Assembly (NCBI GenBank): GCA_008973525.1
Contig: WACJ01000047.1
Span: 992,001-1,056,000 of the forward strand
DNA length: 64,000 nt
Origin: Stenopsyche tienmushanensis
Taxonomy: Eukaryota; Arthropoda; Insecta; Trichoptera; Stenopsychidae
Reading direction: 5' to 3'
Shown: one piece after another, positions 44,401 to 55,244 of the stretch
Numbering within the stretch: the stretch's first letter is position 1
How the letters are laid out: each line of letters begins with the position of its first letter
The notes under the pieces: model-generated
The model's input: only the letters and a program-made list of their open reading frames with translations
What the model was told of the DNA's origin: nothing
Databases searched by the model: none
Translations under genes and position numbers: made by a program

Positions 44401-46253
44401 TCTGTTGTTCGATGTAAAATTGTGAGCGAGCTAGCTAGTATAAGCACATGGGAGACTTTTTGTCTGGGTGAGCCGAAACAGGAGCCCGCATTATGAAGAA
44501 CTTGCTCTAAGATTTTGCGTATTTTGGAACTAATTGGAGTTGGAGTTGACACATACTGTGATTATTGCGCTACTCAGCATTCACTTGGTACCATAATAAA
44601 AACTGTTAATAGTACGATATATTTATTTCGTTTAATTTCAGATATTTGATAGCTTGTAAACAATAGCCTGTTGATTGTAATCTGTCAAATCAAGGATAAT
44701 TATATTATTGTTAATAGCTACTTTTATTTTGGCATTTGAATAGATAACGTATCACGATCAGTTATAAAAGTCATACATTGATCTAAAAGTTATAGCATTC
44801 AGAACTAATAATTTTAAGCGAAGAAGTATTCCTATTATAATATTTATTTCCATTGATATTGTTTTAAAGTTTCTATATATTTTTGGAAAACATAGAAAAC
44901 ACTATATAATTTTTTATTAAAAACAAATATTTAATCCAACCTTCCAACTCCATTTATACTAATAATACTTAGAGCCAATTAAATAAATAATAACTATGAT
45001 GTAGTAGGCCAATCTCCATATTGTACATACATATATTTATAGATATCATCGCTTACATTTGCCGATTCTATTTAATGTATGGCAGTGCTCTATACCACTT
45101 TATCCAAAATGAAAAATATAATTGACATGCAAATCTGTTTGCAAATAGAAACGAATTGCGCGAATTCATCAAAGCAATGAACGAGATACACAAAAAAAAA
45201 TCATTGACGAAATCACCGAAACCGATGTACATTTATTAAAAAGGTCATGTACACGCAAATTTGAAATTGGACAATGAAATAGAGCCTTATTTACTGGATG
45301 CATTTAATTTAAATGAAAAATTGCCTACATTTTGGATATATTTACATTCATATGTAAATCAGATTGCTCCGTATGTAATGGAGCGCTAATTCAATGTAAA
45401 TGTTTACTATTTCAGCGGAAATTTATAATAGGATGATTGAAAATGGTGCCAATATGAAATAAATAGCCAAATTTATTTGATCCGATACAAAAGTTTCGTT
45501 AAGAGCTTTTCATTTTTCTTCGTAACTAAGATTTTGTAGCGACTTATAATTTGAATAAACATATATACTTCCTTTACATAAAATTTGCGGTTGTAGCTTT
45601 TTGGAGAGCACTTCACTGCAGAGTCGTGGAAGTCGTCGTTAATTCAATCAACGGTGTCTCAACAATACTTAGATGTGTAAAATTAAATAACAGCTTGTCT
45701 TGTTACCGAGTGTTTTAACTTGCCAAGAAAACAATTGGGGTTTATTGTATTCAAATACATTTTTTCTGATAATATTATAATTAGCTGCTTTCACCGAAAT
45801 AATCATCAGTAATATAGATACATTGACTTATTCAGGCATTCAAGGAGATCGGAAAAATCTCGAAATTAATTTCGGACGTTAAAGATTTTACCCTGCAAGG
45901 AGTTGTTAAAATACTCAAACAAATAATTAATTAGTGAGATATTTGATAAATATAATGAATGAAATAATATTTTAAAGCATTTTTTTGAGAGTCAAGTATA
46001 CGATGTATACAAGATAATTGTAATCTTTTAATTGATTAGTATGAATTAAACAATCAGCTTTAATAGTTTCGATATGATTATAAAATGTATTGAATTATAT
46101 CGAGCAGTCTATTAAGTAATAATCATTGGTTTCTTTTGGTATAAGTTCACGATCCCGAAATTCATGACGCTCTAAATCTTCAAGACTTTTATCACACTTT
46201 TACACAGAAGTTGTGCTTAATTTGTTAGTAGTTTTTGCCAGTTTACCAACACT
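44401..46253. other. No gene seen; 1.85 kb
   Basis: After about 150 bp of possible element-internal sequence (TGTCTGGGTGAGCCGAAACA near 44460 has a loose inverted match near 46735), the remainder is AT-rich and featureless. Confidence 0.4.
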
Positions 46254-46570
46254 TTAAACCCCTAAAGGAGTACTGTGCCAGGGCCTGGCATCTCCCCTCC
46301 ACTTTTCAGAAAGAGCACTCTTGTACATTGAGCTCGGAGATAGACAGAGACAGAGCGCAGTTCAAATTATCGACTAATAATGGTTTCGAATTCAAGTTTG
46401 TTATTTGTTTACGCATGTATGTATGTATGTATGCTATCAACAGTACTTATTTACAATTGACTCTGCCTCGTCTTACGCTGATGGGAGCTGACAGAAAGTA
46501 ATCGGTGTAAAGCGATTATGGCATCAACGACTTCATAGATTTTGAATTTGTTCACTCCTTAAAAGGTTAA
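46254..46570. mobile_element. TTAA-flanked MITE family T, copy 2 (317 bp)
   Basis: TTAAACCCCTAAAGGAGTAC at the left and CACTCCTTAAAAGGTTAA at the right delimit a second copy of the 40925 family. It carries a longer middle part containing four ATGT units (GTATGTATGTATGTATG, about 46414-46430). Confidence 0.7.
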
Positions 46571-48959
46571 GCTCAATAACAATTACCTTTTTTTAATATT
46601 GACTTTCGTAGCTCGATTGGCAGCAAATTTGATAATAATGCCAACATGTATATTATCAAAGTCTGAGCTTTCAACATAACATCGTTAATTCTTTGGGAGT
46701 CGGTCTCCACGCAACAGGAGGTCCCGTTTTGGCTCACCCAGATAACGCTGGCACCCACGTACTCTAATCCATTGATCCATGCTTGTTTCGTCGGATCTTA
46801 GAATAGAGATATACCAACATTATAGGTTTAACAGCTACATTTTCTTTAATCTTCAAACATAATTTAGATCTTCAATTTTTTAAAATTATTTGAAGGAGTT
46901 AGGTTTGGATTGTATCGTGAGCGATTCAATTGTTAAAACCCACATTGATGAATGACAGGCTGATCTTTGGCAGCCATAAATTCAAATATCATATCTTGAT
47001 ACTAATTCCTTTTTTTAAAGAGTCGACATTATCAGAATTAATTTAAAACTAACATAAAGCATATCCAGTTTTTCATGAATAATTTCCTAAATTATTTTTT
47101 GTAAGATGCTTGCATACACTCCTATTCAAGACAAACTAATTCGTTTATTTGCCAAAATCACATGTTATACTTTCTGAAACTTTTATTAAAAAGTCGCTTA
47201 AATATGTTACGCATGTCTTCTTCAAATATAAAAACAAAGAACCACAGTAAATTTCTTCGCAATATATTAAATCTCGTTTTACATTCGGGGTGGCAGAGCA
47301 ATCAATTCATATTCAAGGGATGATTTTTTAGCATCGTCTGAGACGTGGCTGCAAGTCGCGAAAATAAGTATTTATTTAACAAACAATAATGGTTGTCGTC
47401 TGCTCCACTTTTGAAAGGTTGACAAATAGTATAAGTTCGGTGAAACCCTCTGTGGAAAAAAACAAGTTAAATCCAGGGACATAACACCACACCCATCTCT
47501 CTCTCTCCAGACACTTCAGAATAAACATTTTTCATCTGACGAACGCGATAGTTGTAATATTTTCACTTTTTCAGTTTTTATTAATTTTCTCCGGCTGGAA
47601 AATAAATAGCACTGCTCAAATAACACTTACCGTATTGCATATGGTCACGAATATGGCAACACTTAGGCATACTTAGGTACTATAATTAATATGTTATTGT
47701 AATACAATATTTGTAATGCATCCATAGAAACGAATTGCTAAAAGCCACCCCTAAAAAAAATATGGTATTTTTTTCGTTAATTGTTTCAACCCCTGATTGA
47801 GTCATTTGATCAATTGCAATATAAGTATAGAGCACTTTCATTTCAAGAGATTATAATAATTTTTTTTCTCGTGTTGAATAAAGAAGCCAATGGTCTTATT
47901 TGATATTAAATTGAAATGAATAAATAAAATGATGTTTGAGTGACAATGGTTTAGCTCCAGCGGCGGGCGGGCTTATCTCAAAGTAGTTTGTGTAGACCGC
48001 GCCGTACACAAAGTTATATTTTGAAAGCACCTGACATGTTTTGCAGACAAATAGATAGCCCGAGAAACTTTTTACAGAAAATAAATAATTGGTCGTTTCA
48101 ATGGCTTATGTGCGTCCGTAGATCATGAAAAGTTACGACCTATACATCCACGGAGATCTTCACTCCTCATTGCGTCAGAGATAGTGTAAATACGTGATGT
48201 ATCAGTCTTCTAAAGGAACTCGAATAAAATAAATATTTTTGGAATAGTTTCGTCGGAACACGATGGTACTGTAATAAGAGATAAATATTACGACGTGCAT
48301 TGATCTAAAACTGTACTGTGTATGCTACACAAATCACGCAAATTCTAAAGTGTGATTTTGTAAAACTTCATGAAAGGGAATACATTTATATCGTGCTTTT
48401 CCTTTCAGATAAATTGAGCGTTGTATTTTTTATTATTATTTGCAGAGGGGGGAAATCTTCAAAAGACACCACCGTATGTATATTGTCCGTATACCTCCCC
48501 CCTCTTCAGCTGGCCATGGCTGCTAATTAATGCTATCGGACCGAAAATCGTGAGACAGAGACGGGTATCTTGCGTCTCATCATACATTCGTTCATCGATG
48601 GTAAAGGCGTGCCGTAAAGGTACACTTATAAACATTTTCAAAATATTTTTTTATAGAAACTCATAAATGTTCATACTTACTATTCAACAAAAAAATTGTA
48701 TTCCAAAGAATTTTGTAACCGTTTAACATTAAAAAATATTCTGAATAAATGAACGAATATTGTGTGTTATCAACAGGTTCATTTATTGAAGCTGGTTCAT
48801 TATCAAGCTTGTTACGCGCTGCGGCGTAGCTGGCTGAAAACCGAAAATATCTTGTTCAAATATAGATAAATGTTTTTTATACTTTCGTGGACCAACCCCT
48901 TTTTAAGAACTGCTGTCCTAGACTATTCTCGATGTCGAGGTGAAGACCTAGACCAGCGC
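46571..48959. other. No gene seen; 2.4 kb
   Basis: Mostly AT-rich. The block 47940-48230 and the frames at 48318-48666 are of more balanced composition but carry no motif. The chance minus frame 46758-46573 overlaps a loose repeat match. Confidence 0.4.
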
Positions 48960-49828
48960 TTCTTTGGTCAGGCTCCAGGCTCAATCTGGCTAGAGAACAG
49001 AGGAGAAGCGCGATCAGAGTCGCAGCAGCATATTGCACAGTGTCAGAAAACGCAGTCCTGGCACTGACTGCCATTCCACCAATCGACCTGCTCGCAAAAG
49101 AAAGGAAAACTATACGCACCGGGGAAACCAGGCAAAGAGCTAGGTAGTCCACCATGGTGGAATGGCAGTCCCGATGGGATAGCTCCGCCAAAAGTCGATT
49201 GACCCATCGGCTCATTCCTGACCTAAAGCCCTGGACAGCTAGGAAATACGGTCAGCTGTGCTACCACCTTACCCAGGAACTCACTGGGCACGGCTGCTTT
49301 GGTAGCTACCTATACAGGATTAAAAAAGAGGCCGGTCCGAAATGTCACCACTACGGAGCGGAGCTAGACGATGCCGCGCATACGCTATTCGACTGCCCGG
49401 CTTGGAGCACCGAGAGGGCGGGAGGAGCTTGAAGTCAATTCACTCACTCCCAGCAACATGGTCCCTACGATGCTAACCAATGCCAGGGCATGGAACGCGT
49501 TGTCCGGATACGTCGCGTGCGTTATACTGCAGAAGGAGGATGCTGAACTACTGAGACGTCGGACACGCACCGAAGCATCCTCCTCCTCATCCCATGAGCG
49601 AGAAAACCCAGTAGAGATATAGATCAAGAATAGAAGAAGCGTGAAGAATTCACGTTAACACGAGGCCCTAGAAGGACACATACCGCCACCCTAGAGCAAT
49701 ACTTCGCGGTAGTCGGGTGGCGGCGAAACCGGAGGAGTTATTTAGTGAGTCTGGCCAATGCTTAGTCAAACCTTACACTACCTCAGAAGGAGGTGTCTTC
49801 TTGAAGATTCCACTCCTTGGAAAAAAAA
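48960..49828 (+). mobile_element. R1-clade LINE, 3' truncated copy with poly(A)
   Basis: This is a plus-strand 5'-truncated LINE: the end of ORF2, a 3' UTR of about 200 bp and a terminal A8 run at 49821-49828. The A tail immediately precedes the hAT MITE. Confidence 0.85.
48973..49622 (+). pseudogene. R1-like ORF2 C-terminal region, frameshifted
   Basis: Frame 1 (about 48992-49150) reads RRSAIRVAAAYCTVSENAVL, then PPIDLLAKERKTIRTGET. This is the R1-type 'R-A-RV-S-YRTVS--A--V-AG-PPIDLLA-ER' segment. After a stop, frame 2 (49154-49432) reads WTARKYGQLCYHLTQELTGH and GCFGSYLYRI, then a knuckle with C-x2-H and DDAAHTLFDCPAWSTER. A frameshift near 49420 leads to the tail frame (49371-49622) with TPSNMVPTML...WNALSGYVACVILQKEDAE, ending at a stop. 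At least one stop and one frameshift make it non-functional. The first Cys pair of the knuckle has lost its second Cys (CHHY). Confidence 0.88.
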
Positions 49829-49831
49829 GAC

Positions 49832-50082
49832 CAGTGCTTCTTAAACTTATGTAGTCCGCGGACCCCCTCTTGAGTAAAATTTCTTTCGCGGTCCCCTCGT
49901 GAAAAAATTTTTTTACGGACCCATTTCAAGCCTTATGACTTAATTTTTTCAATAAATAAATATTTTTTGGTCAAAATTAATCATTTGACGAAAATGTCCT
50001 TTTCAAGTATAGATAATTGTTTTGTTTATATTCTCGCGGATTCTCAGGAATGTGCTCGCGGACCTCAGTTTGAGAGCCGCTG
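49832..50082. mobile_element. hAT MITE, 251 bp
   Basis: The ends are inverted repeats: CAGTGCTTCTTAAACTTATG at the left and CAGCGGCTCTCAAACTGAGG inverted at the right, followed by (T)CCGCGGACCCC and the inverse of GGTCCGCGAG. CAG(N)G(N)-TCTCAAACT ends with GTCCGCGG/GACCCC are a common insect hAT MITE type. No 8-bp duplication is visible. It lies exactly between two LINE pieces. Confidence 0.7.
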
Positions 50083-50378
50083 ATCTAGATCATTCTAAAC
50101 TTAATATCGAGGATGAAGATGGTCTCAGTTGGAACCAATCATTTAACGGTGGTCTCCTGACCTAATGTGCCATTTATGGCTTTGATCAGACTAGTAGGGT
50201 CCTTACTTGCTCTTTTTAGCTCTATGAGTGCTTCTCCGCCTTTTGTTTTGCAAATAGCTTCAATTTTGTATCCCAGCTCATCAGCTTTGACGTCTTTACG
50301 TAGTGTTTTGATGGTGTCCGCATAAGATTTATTTTTATTTGTTTGTACGGGCCAAAATCGTAACATCAAAATGGCACT
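50083..50378 (-). pseudogene. R1-like LINE ORF1 (gag-like) fragment
   Basis: The minus frame 50369-50139 reads KSYADTIKTLRKDVKADELG, KIEAICKTKGGEALIELKRA and LIKAINGTLGQETTVK. After a stop it continues LVPTETIFILDIKF. The pattern 'SYADLLKKL-----LG--V--I--T--GE-LIEL', then 'LG-----V--LVPT--IEI-DID', is the conserved centre of R1-clade ORF1 proteins just before the zinc knuckles. Only about 95 codons remain and one stop interrupts them. Orientation is opposite to the ORF2 piece at 48960, so it is a separate insertion or an inverted relic. Confidence 0.75.
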
Positions 50379-50399
50379 AAAATGGCTGAAAATAGTTCA

Positions 50400-50930
50400 A
50401 TCTTTTAATAATAATATTGAAATAATTGATCACAATTTTTTAATATCAGGAAAGGATATCAATTAATATCAGGGGCCAAATGATCGTGATTTTGGTTTGA
50501 TAGAAATGAAAATAAGAAATACCAATAATTTATACATCCCTGAACATTATTACGAATTAATGCAACTGTGTCGTAAAAGAATTCCATTTTCTGTAGAAAA
50601 AATGTCGCAGATGGATTTTTTTTCATCAAAATCGTTAGAAGAATCAATTACAAGAAGAGCCAAAAATATCGCCGGTGAATCCGTTCTTGGCTAAAAATTC
50701 AGTGGATGCGACTTTTGTAAAATGAACCATACAAGATGCTATTAAAACTTCATTAGATGATGGCGCAAACATATTTGGGTTTGTGCACCGTAAAACAAAA
50801 GGCCAATTACAAAAAATTAATTTTTCTTATACGTCATCAGTAAAGACTTACCAAAATAAACAAAGTTTAAAAATTGCGACATTAGAACAGATTGTAAATT
50901 AATTTTATACAATTTAAAATGTATTAGAAT
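50400..50930 (+). pseudogene. TE-derived ORF remnant (DUF7869-like C-terminal region)
   Basis: The plus strand reads SGKDINYQGPNDRDFGLIEM, KIRNTNNLYIPEHYYELMQL and CRKRIPFSVEKMSQMDFFSS up to a stop at 50692. After a frame change it continues DAIKTSLDDGANIFGFVHRK and TYQNKQSLKIATLEQIV. The sequence pattern '(S)GHSFLPNDRDFG-IE' followed by 'YIPE-WY-(L)I--C-K' and 'F---(L)E--I--R' is one I associate with multi-copy, transposon-related proteins of aphids, beetles and Hydra. The family label is from memory and tentative. Two frame breaks make it a pseudogene. Confidence 0.45.
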
Positions 50931-51441
50931 AAATAGTATTTTATTTAGTTAGGAAAAACTTATAATTCTTGCTTGCTTTTAAACCATGCCTTTAAATTTG
51001 TAAATCCTGATATTGACTTTGACCACTTTCAATTTGATAATGTTGTCAGCTAATCTCTGAAACAAACTGAACCAATAAACAATATGCTTTTCTTATAAGT
51101 GTATGAAAAATTATATGCCAAAATAAATTTTACACCCCAGTAGACTACCAAAGTTCTGAAAACTCTGTATGGTTTAATGTAGAAATACTTTTTAAACATT
51201 GAAACACAACCTTTAAATATCTCAAAACGAAGAAACATGACTTAGACACTTAATCATGGGCTCATATAAGGTTTATTGAAAAACTAAACGTAAATTTCGA
51301 TTACGACAAAAAAAGGTGTGATATTTTAGATATTCTTAACGATTCTCCATTATCGATACAACCAAACTCAACGACAACTGTGAGGGTTTTATCAAAAAAA
51401 AAAACGAAACTTACGACCCAAGTTTAAAAGTAAGAGTGTTG

Positions 51442-53085
51442 CCTGCTATCGTATTGATGCTGCACAAGATCTGAGTAGTCGATGATGATGCATCAACATG
51501 AAATAAAACCGTCACAAGATTGCAGCGAATCTTGTGTATTATTAGCGAATAAAATGGATTGACTACGAAAAAAATTCTGCACTATTTTAACGGCCCTAAA
51601 TCTTATATTTTTAAATTGACATTAGGTACATTCAATCCACTATAAATCGTTACTCTGATATGTGTTCTAGAATATTCAATGTGAATATTCATTATTAAAA
51701 GTATTTATAAAATGCCCGATCGACCTGAGTTTGAATCACCTGAACATCGCATCGAAAAGTATTTCAACACACTTAAAATCTATAAAGACTCGCCTGATTT
51801 TGTTGCTGAATGACGATTAGGAGACATTCTGGAGCTGTCATGTATTTTGCGTATCACTTGGATGAAGAAGTATCAATTTATAAACGCACGTGCAATTTTC
51901 ACCACGCGACAATAAAATGTATCGACCGATAAACCTAAATATCGAATGACAACTGATCGGTGTTGGTCTAAAACCTGACGCCTTAACGCGACGGAAAAAT
52001 TTAAGCGCATTAATGATCAATTATTAAACCTTATTAACTAATGATACATTGAGCTGCTATGATAAACTTTCACATAAAAAAAATCTCCGTATTCCATCTC
52101 TAAAATCAGGTATTCAAACGCAAGCTTGTTCTTTGGGAAAAGTTTTTGAAAATTGAAAATGATACGCACTTGTCGATATGCAACTTAAACTAATAAAATT
52201 TATTTTTTTAAGAATCTGTATCGTATCAAAAATCGGCTTTCCTTGTGGATCGAAAAAATAATGCCTGAAAGTTGCTCCTAATCCTTCTGAGCTCCCCGCC
52301 GACGGTGATCCAGGATCATGTGGTCATCACGCTCGACAAGGCCGTGGAAAAAAAATTGAAGAATAATATTTTTATAAAATATTTTGCTAAATTTCTTGAC
52401 AATGAATAACCATGCCTAAAAACTATAAAAATAACATGAGATTTTTTTTATATGAAGGATTATCATAGCAGCTCAATTTATCATTTGTTAATAAGGCTTA
52501 ATAATTGATCATAAATGCGCTTAAATTTTTCCGTCGGGTTAAGGCGTCGCGTTTTAGACCAACACCGATCAGTTGCCACTCGATACTTAGGTTAACCGGT
52601 CGATACATTTTATTGTCGCGTGGTGAAAATTGCATGTGCGTTTATAAAGTGATACTTCTTCCTCTAAGTGATACGCAAAGTACATAACAGCTCCAGAATG
52701 TCTCCTAATCGTCATTCAGCAACAAAATCAGGCGAGTCTTTATAGATTTTAAGTGTGTTGAAATAATTTTCGATGCGATGTTCAGGTGATTCAAACTCAG
52801 GTCGATCGGGCATTTTATAAATACTTTTAATAATGAATATTAACATTGAATATTCTAGAACACGTATCAGGGTAACGATTCATAGTGGATCGAAGGTACT
52901 TAATGTCAATTTAAAAATATAAGATTTAGAACCGTTAAAATAGTGAAGAATTTTTTTCGTAGTCAACCCATTTTATTCGCTAATAATACACAAGATTCGC
53001 TGCAATATTGTGACGGTTTTATTTCACGTTGATGCATCATCATCGACTACTCAGATCTTGTGCAGCATTAATACGATTGCAGATT
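51442..53085. repeat. 1.64-kb palindrome with ~647-bp arms
   Basis: The left arm 51442-52088 and right arm 52438-53085 are inverted copies of each other at roughly 90% identity by eye, enclosing a 349-bp spacer. Shared blocks include TCTGAGTAGTCGATGATGAT, CACAAG-TTGCAGCGAATCTT, AATGCCCGATCGACCTGAGT and GACAATAAAATGTATCGACC. On the left arm a short frame reads MPDRPEFESPEHRIEKYFNT, then DSPDFVAE, then a stop. The mirrored frames of 60 codons (52020-51838 minus, 52505-52687 plus) are simply the two copies of one sequence. I do not recognise the family. Long inverted arms suggest a foldback-type or long-TIR DNA transposon. Confidence 0.75.
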
Positions 53086-53420
53086 GGTAGATCAAATTCA
53101 TGTCCATTTTGCGATGTAGAATTTAGCGACATCAGGGCGACTTTTGTCCATCCGGGCCCAACTTGCTTATGTTGAAGGTGACAATTATTCACGATATCAA
53201 TGTAGGTCATATATTTATTATTTTTCAATTTTTTTTCATAGCTCTGTAAAAACGTAATAAACCACCTGAACCTGGATCACCATTATCAGCAAGGACAATA
53301 GGATTGGAACTCACTGCAGGATATTAATTTGTCGAACCACAGGTGAAGCTGTGGACCGATTTGCTAAATCATAGCTTATAGTAATTGATAAGGTTTTAGC
53401 GAATCGTGAAAAAGTCAAAT
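53086..53420 (-). pseudogene. Coding-like remnant with NGDPGSGG motif
   Basis: The minus strand reads NPIVLADNGDPGSGGLLRFY, then in another frame YIDIVNNCHLQHKQVGPGWT and KVALMSLNSTSQNGHEFDLP, up to the edge of the palindrome arm. The first part recurs on the plus strand in the palindrome spacer (52295-52375: DGDPGSCGHHARQGRGKKIE). The family is unrecognised. The repeated piece suggests that both flank and spacer come from the same multi-copy element. Confidence 0.35.
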
Positions 53421-53444
53421 GGCCAGGTACGTCTTCTTAACCAG

Positions 53445-55229
53445 TGTAACGTTTGAGGCGGGGGCGCTCTCGGGAGCAGAGCCCCCGGGCGGCTCCCCGC
53501 CCCCACGTGCTCGTCGGGATGGCCGCGCTGACGCACGGGTCTGCTCTTCTATCGGGCTGTGATGTTGCTGCAGGAGGAACAAACTCCCGCGGCCAAAGCT
53601 AACCGACGACTCTCCCGACTCCCGCTTCCCGTGCGTCACTACCTAACCGGCAACAGTGCACGCGCAAGAAGCGATCGGTCGGTAAGCAGGTGCAATGTCT
53701 CCACAGGGCCACAAGAGATGACGCTGTTAAAATAACACACTTAAATATACAAAATTACACTCTTCCTCCCTTAACTTCAACCATCCTCGGTCGAACGTAT
53801 ACTTTATATAAAACAAATTTCCAAAAAATAGTAAATGTTTCACAGTTGTCCCTCTCTCTCAAAATAAATCCAAATAGTTTGTAATACAATAACATAATAA
53901 TAAGCAATAAAATAATGTATACCGGATGTCCAAGTATTATAATATAATAATAACAACATTTTTTACCTCATTTAAATAATTTAACCATAAATGTACGATT
54001 AAGTTTATATATTTATTTCAAAATAAGTACCGTTAGACAAATGCCATTGTCGCTGCCGTCACGTGTCGCTATATTTTAATTACACGTTCAATCAACAATA
54101 TCAACAATAAATACAAAAACACTTATAAGGATGCCCCTCGGTGCACGAAATTTTCCGGACAATCTTCCCTAAATTTCCGTACCTGCGCGAACCTACATCA
54201 CCGACTTTCATGGAATTCTCACACTTTGAGAACTCAGCCTGCGCCTCTCCGAGGATAGTGACGGCAGCAATCAGCCCCACCATCGTGGTCCAATCCGCTC
54301 TGCACGCGATCTACTACCATCCTGGCGACATTTCCAGCTCGCCAGCGTCTGGTGCTCACCAAGAGCATCGCGGCTCACACTAAGTATCTCACGACATACT
54401 ACCAGCCTGGTGGCATCATCGGCACACCAGCGTTTGGTTCTCAGACAAAACATCGTTTCCATAATAATAACATCTAATACACAACAATTTCGTGCACCAC
54501 GGTTCTCCGATGATCTTAATTTTCATGTACAAAATAGGAAAAATTTAAAAATTACGACTTCCACAAAATAATAACGACATGATATACTACGTGGAAGTGA
54601 CTACTCAAAAAATACAAAACGAAAGCAGCGACAAAAGCATAAATTTTAGATTAAATTATTTATGTTTCTTTTTTTTGAAATAAGGACTTTTTCGGGTTAT
54701 GTCATTTACTTGATTCCTCATTTTTTTTCAACTTTATATTATTTTTCAAATTTATTTCTTATTGTTACACTTTTTTTGTTTGCGTCCAAAATCACTTATA
54801 TTCGACGCCAGCGCTCCCCCGCAGCAGTTTTCTGTGACGCATCATCGCCCAGGAATTTGCGCCTCCTATGGCAGCTCAACTTCTCTACGTGATCGACGGT
54901 GCGTATGGCCTTCTCGGTTGGAGGCCGGCAGATCTTCGACCCTCCAAATATTTTCGTATGCTGTGTGTCGCGTGCGTTGAGCTCGATGATGCCGACGCAC
55001 CATCTACATCGTCGCTTCGAGGCTGAATGCCGATGGATTCTCCGCCATCCTAACCTCAACGCCTCACTTTGCCGGCGCGCGTCTTTTTCTTCGCCTTCCA
55101 TTCAAAACCCTCAGCGTTTACAACCTGTCGATTCTGACACCAGTGTAAGTGCGGCCATCCCGACGAGCACGCGGAGGCGGAGAGCTTCCCGGGGACTGCC
55201 CTGAGAGCGCCTTCGCTCTAAACGTTACA
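53445..55229. mobile_element. Block bounded by inverted TGTAACGTTT termini (~100 bp)
   Basis: The left end (53445) reads TGTAACGTTTGAGGCGGGGG, then CGCTCTC...ACGTGCTCGTCGGGATGGCC. The right end (55229, inverted) reads TGTAACGTTTAGAGCGAAGG, then CGCTCTC...GCGTGCTCGTCGGGATGGCC. The two 100-bp ends are thus diverged inverted repeats bounding 1785 bp that includes the left arm of the foldback. A further TGTAACGTTTA start lies at 55234, separated from the first end by four bases (CTAT). Confidence 0.55.
54101..54283 (-). CDS. Signal-peptide-like ORF inside the foldback left arm
   Basis: The minus ORF begins MVGLIAAVTILGEAQA, an excellent signal peptide with an A-x-A type cleavage site. It continues EFSKCENSMKVGDVGSRRYG, then NLGKIVRKISCTEG, ending after 60 codons. 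The right arm carries the diverged mirror at about 55828-56030 (plus) with VTILGEAQAGFSTCENSMKV. There the frame starts differently and GSRRYGNLG is replaced after an insertion. I do not recognise the mature part. It may be a captured first exon of a host secreted-protein gene, or element-encoded, or chance. Both arms keep the frame open across the shared part. Confidence 0.3.
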   Translation of the reverse strand: MVGLIAAVTILGEAQAEFSKCENSMKVGDVGSRRYGNLGKIVRKISCTEGHPYKCFCIYC

Positions 55230-55244
55230 CTATTGTAACGTTTA
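55219..55244. repeat. Perfect 11-bp inverted repeat at the foldback centre
   Basis: TAAACGTTACA-CTAT-TGTAACGTTTA. The two halves look like the abutting ends of two elements (…CGTTACA and TGTAACG…) separated by four bases. Confidence 0.85.

Noticed and set aside
51838..52687. Two 60-codon ORFs with near-identical products
   Set aside because: They are mirror copies within the palindrome arms. The similarity comes from the inverted duplication, not from two genes.
54796..55204. Opposed 101-codon ORFs at the inner end of the foldback left arm
   Set aside because: GC-rich sequence opens several frames at once. The mirrored right arm has a deletion across it, and no motif is seen.
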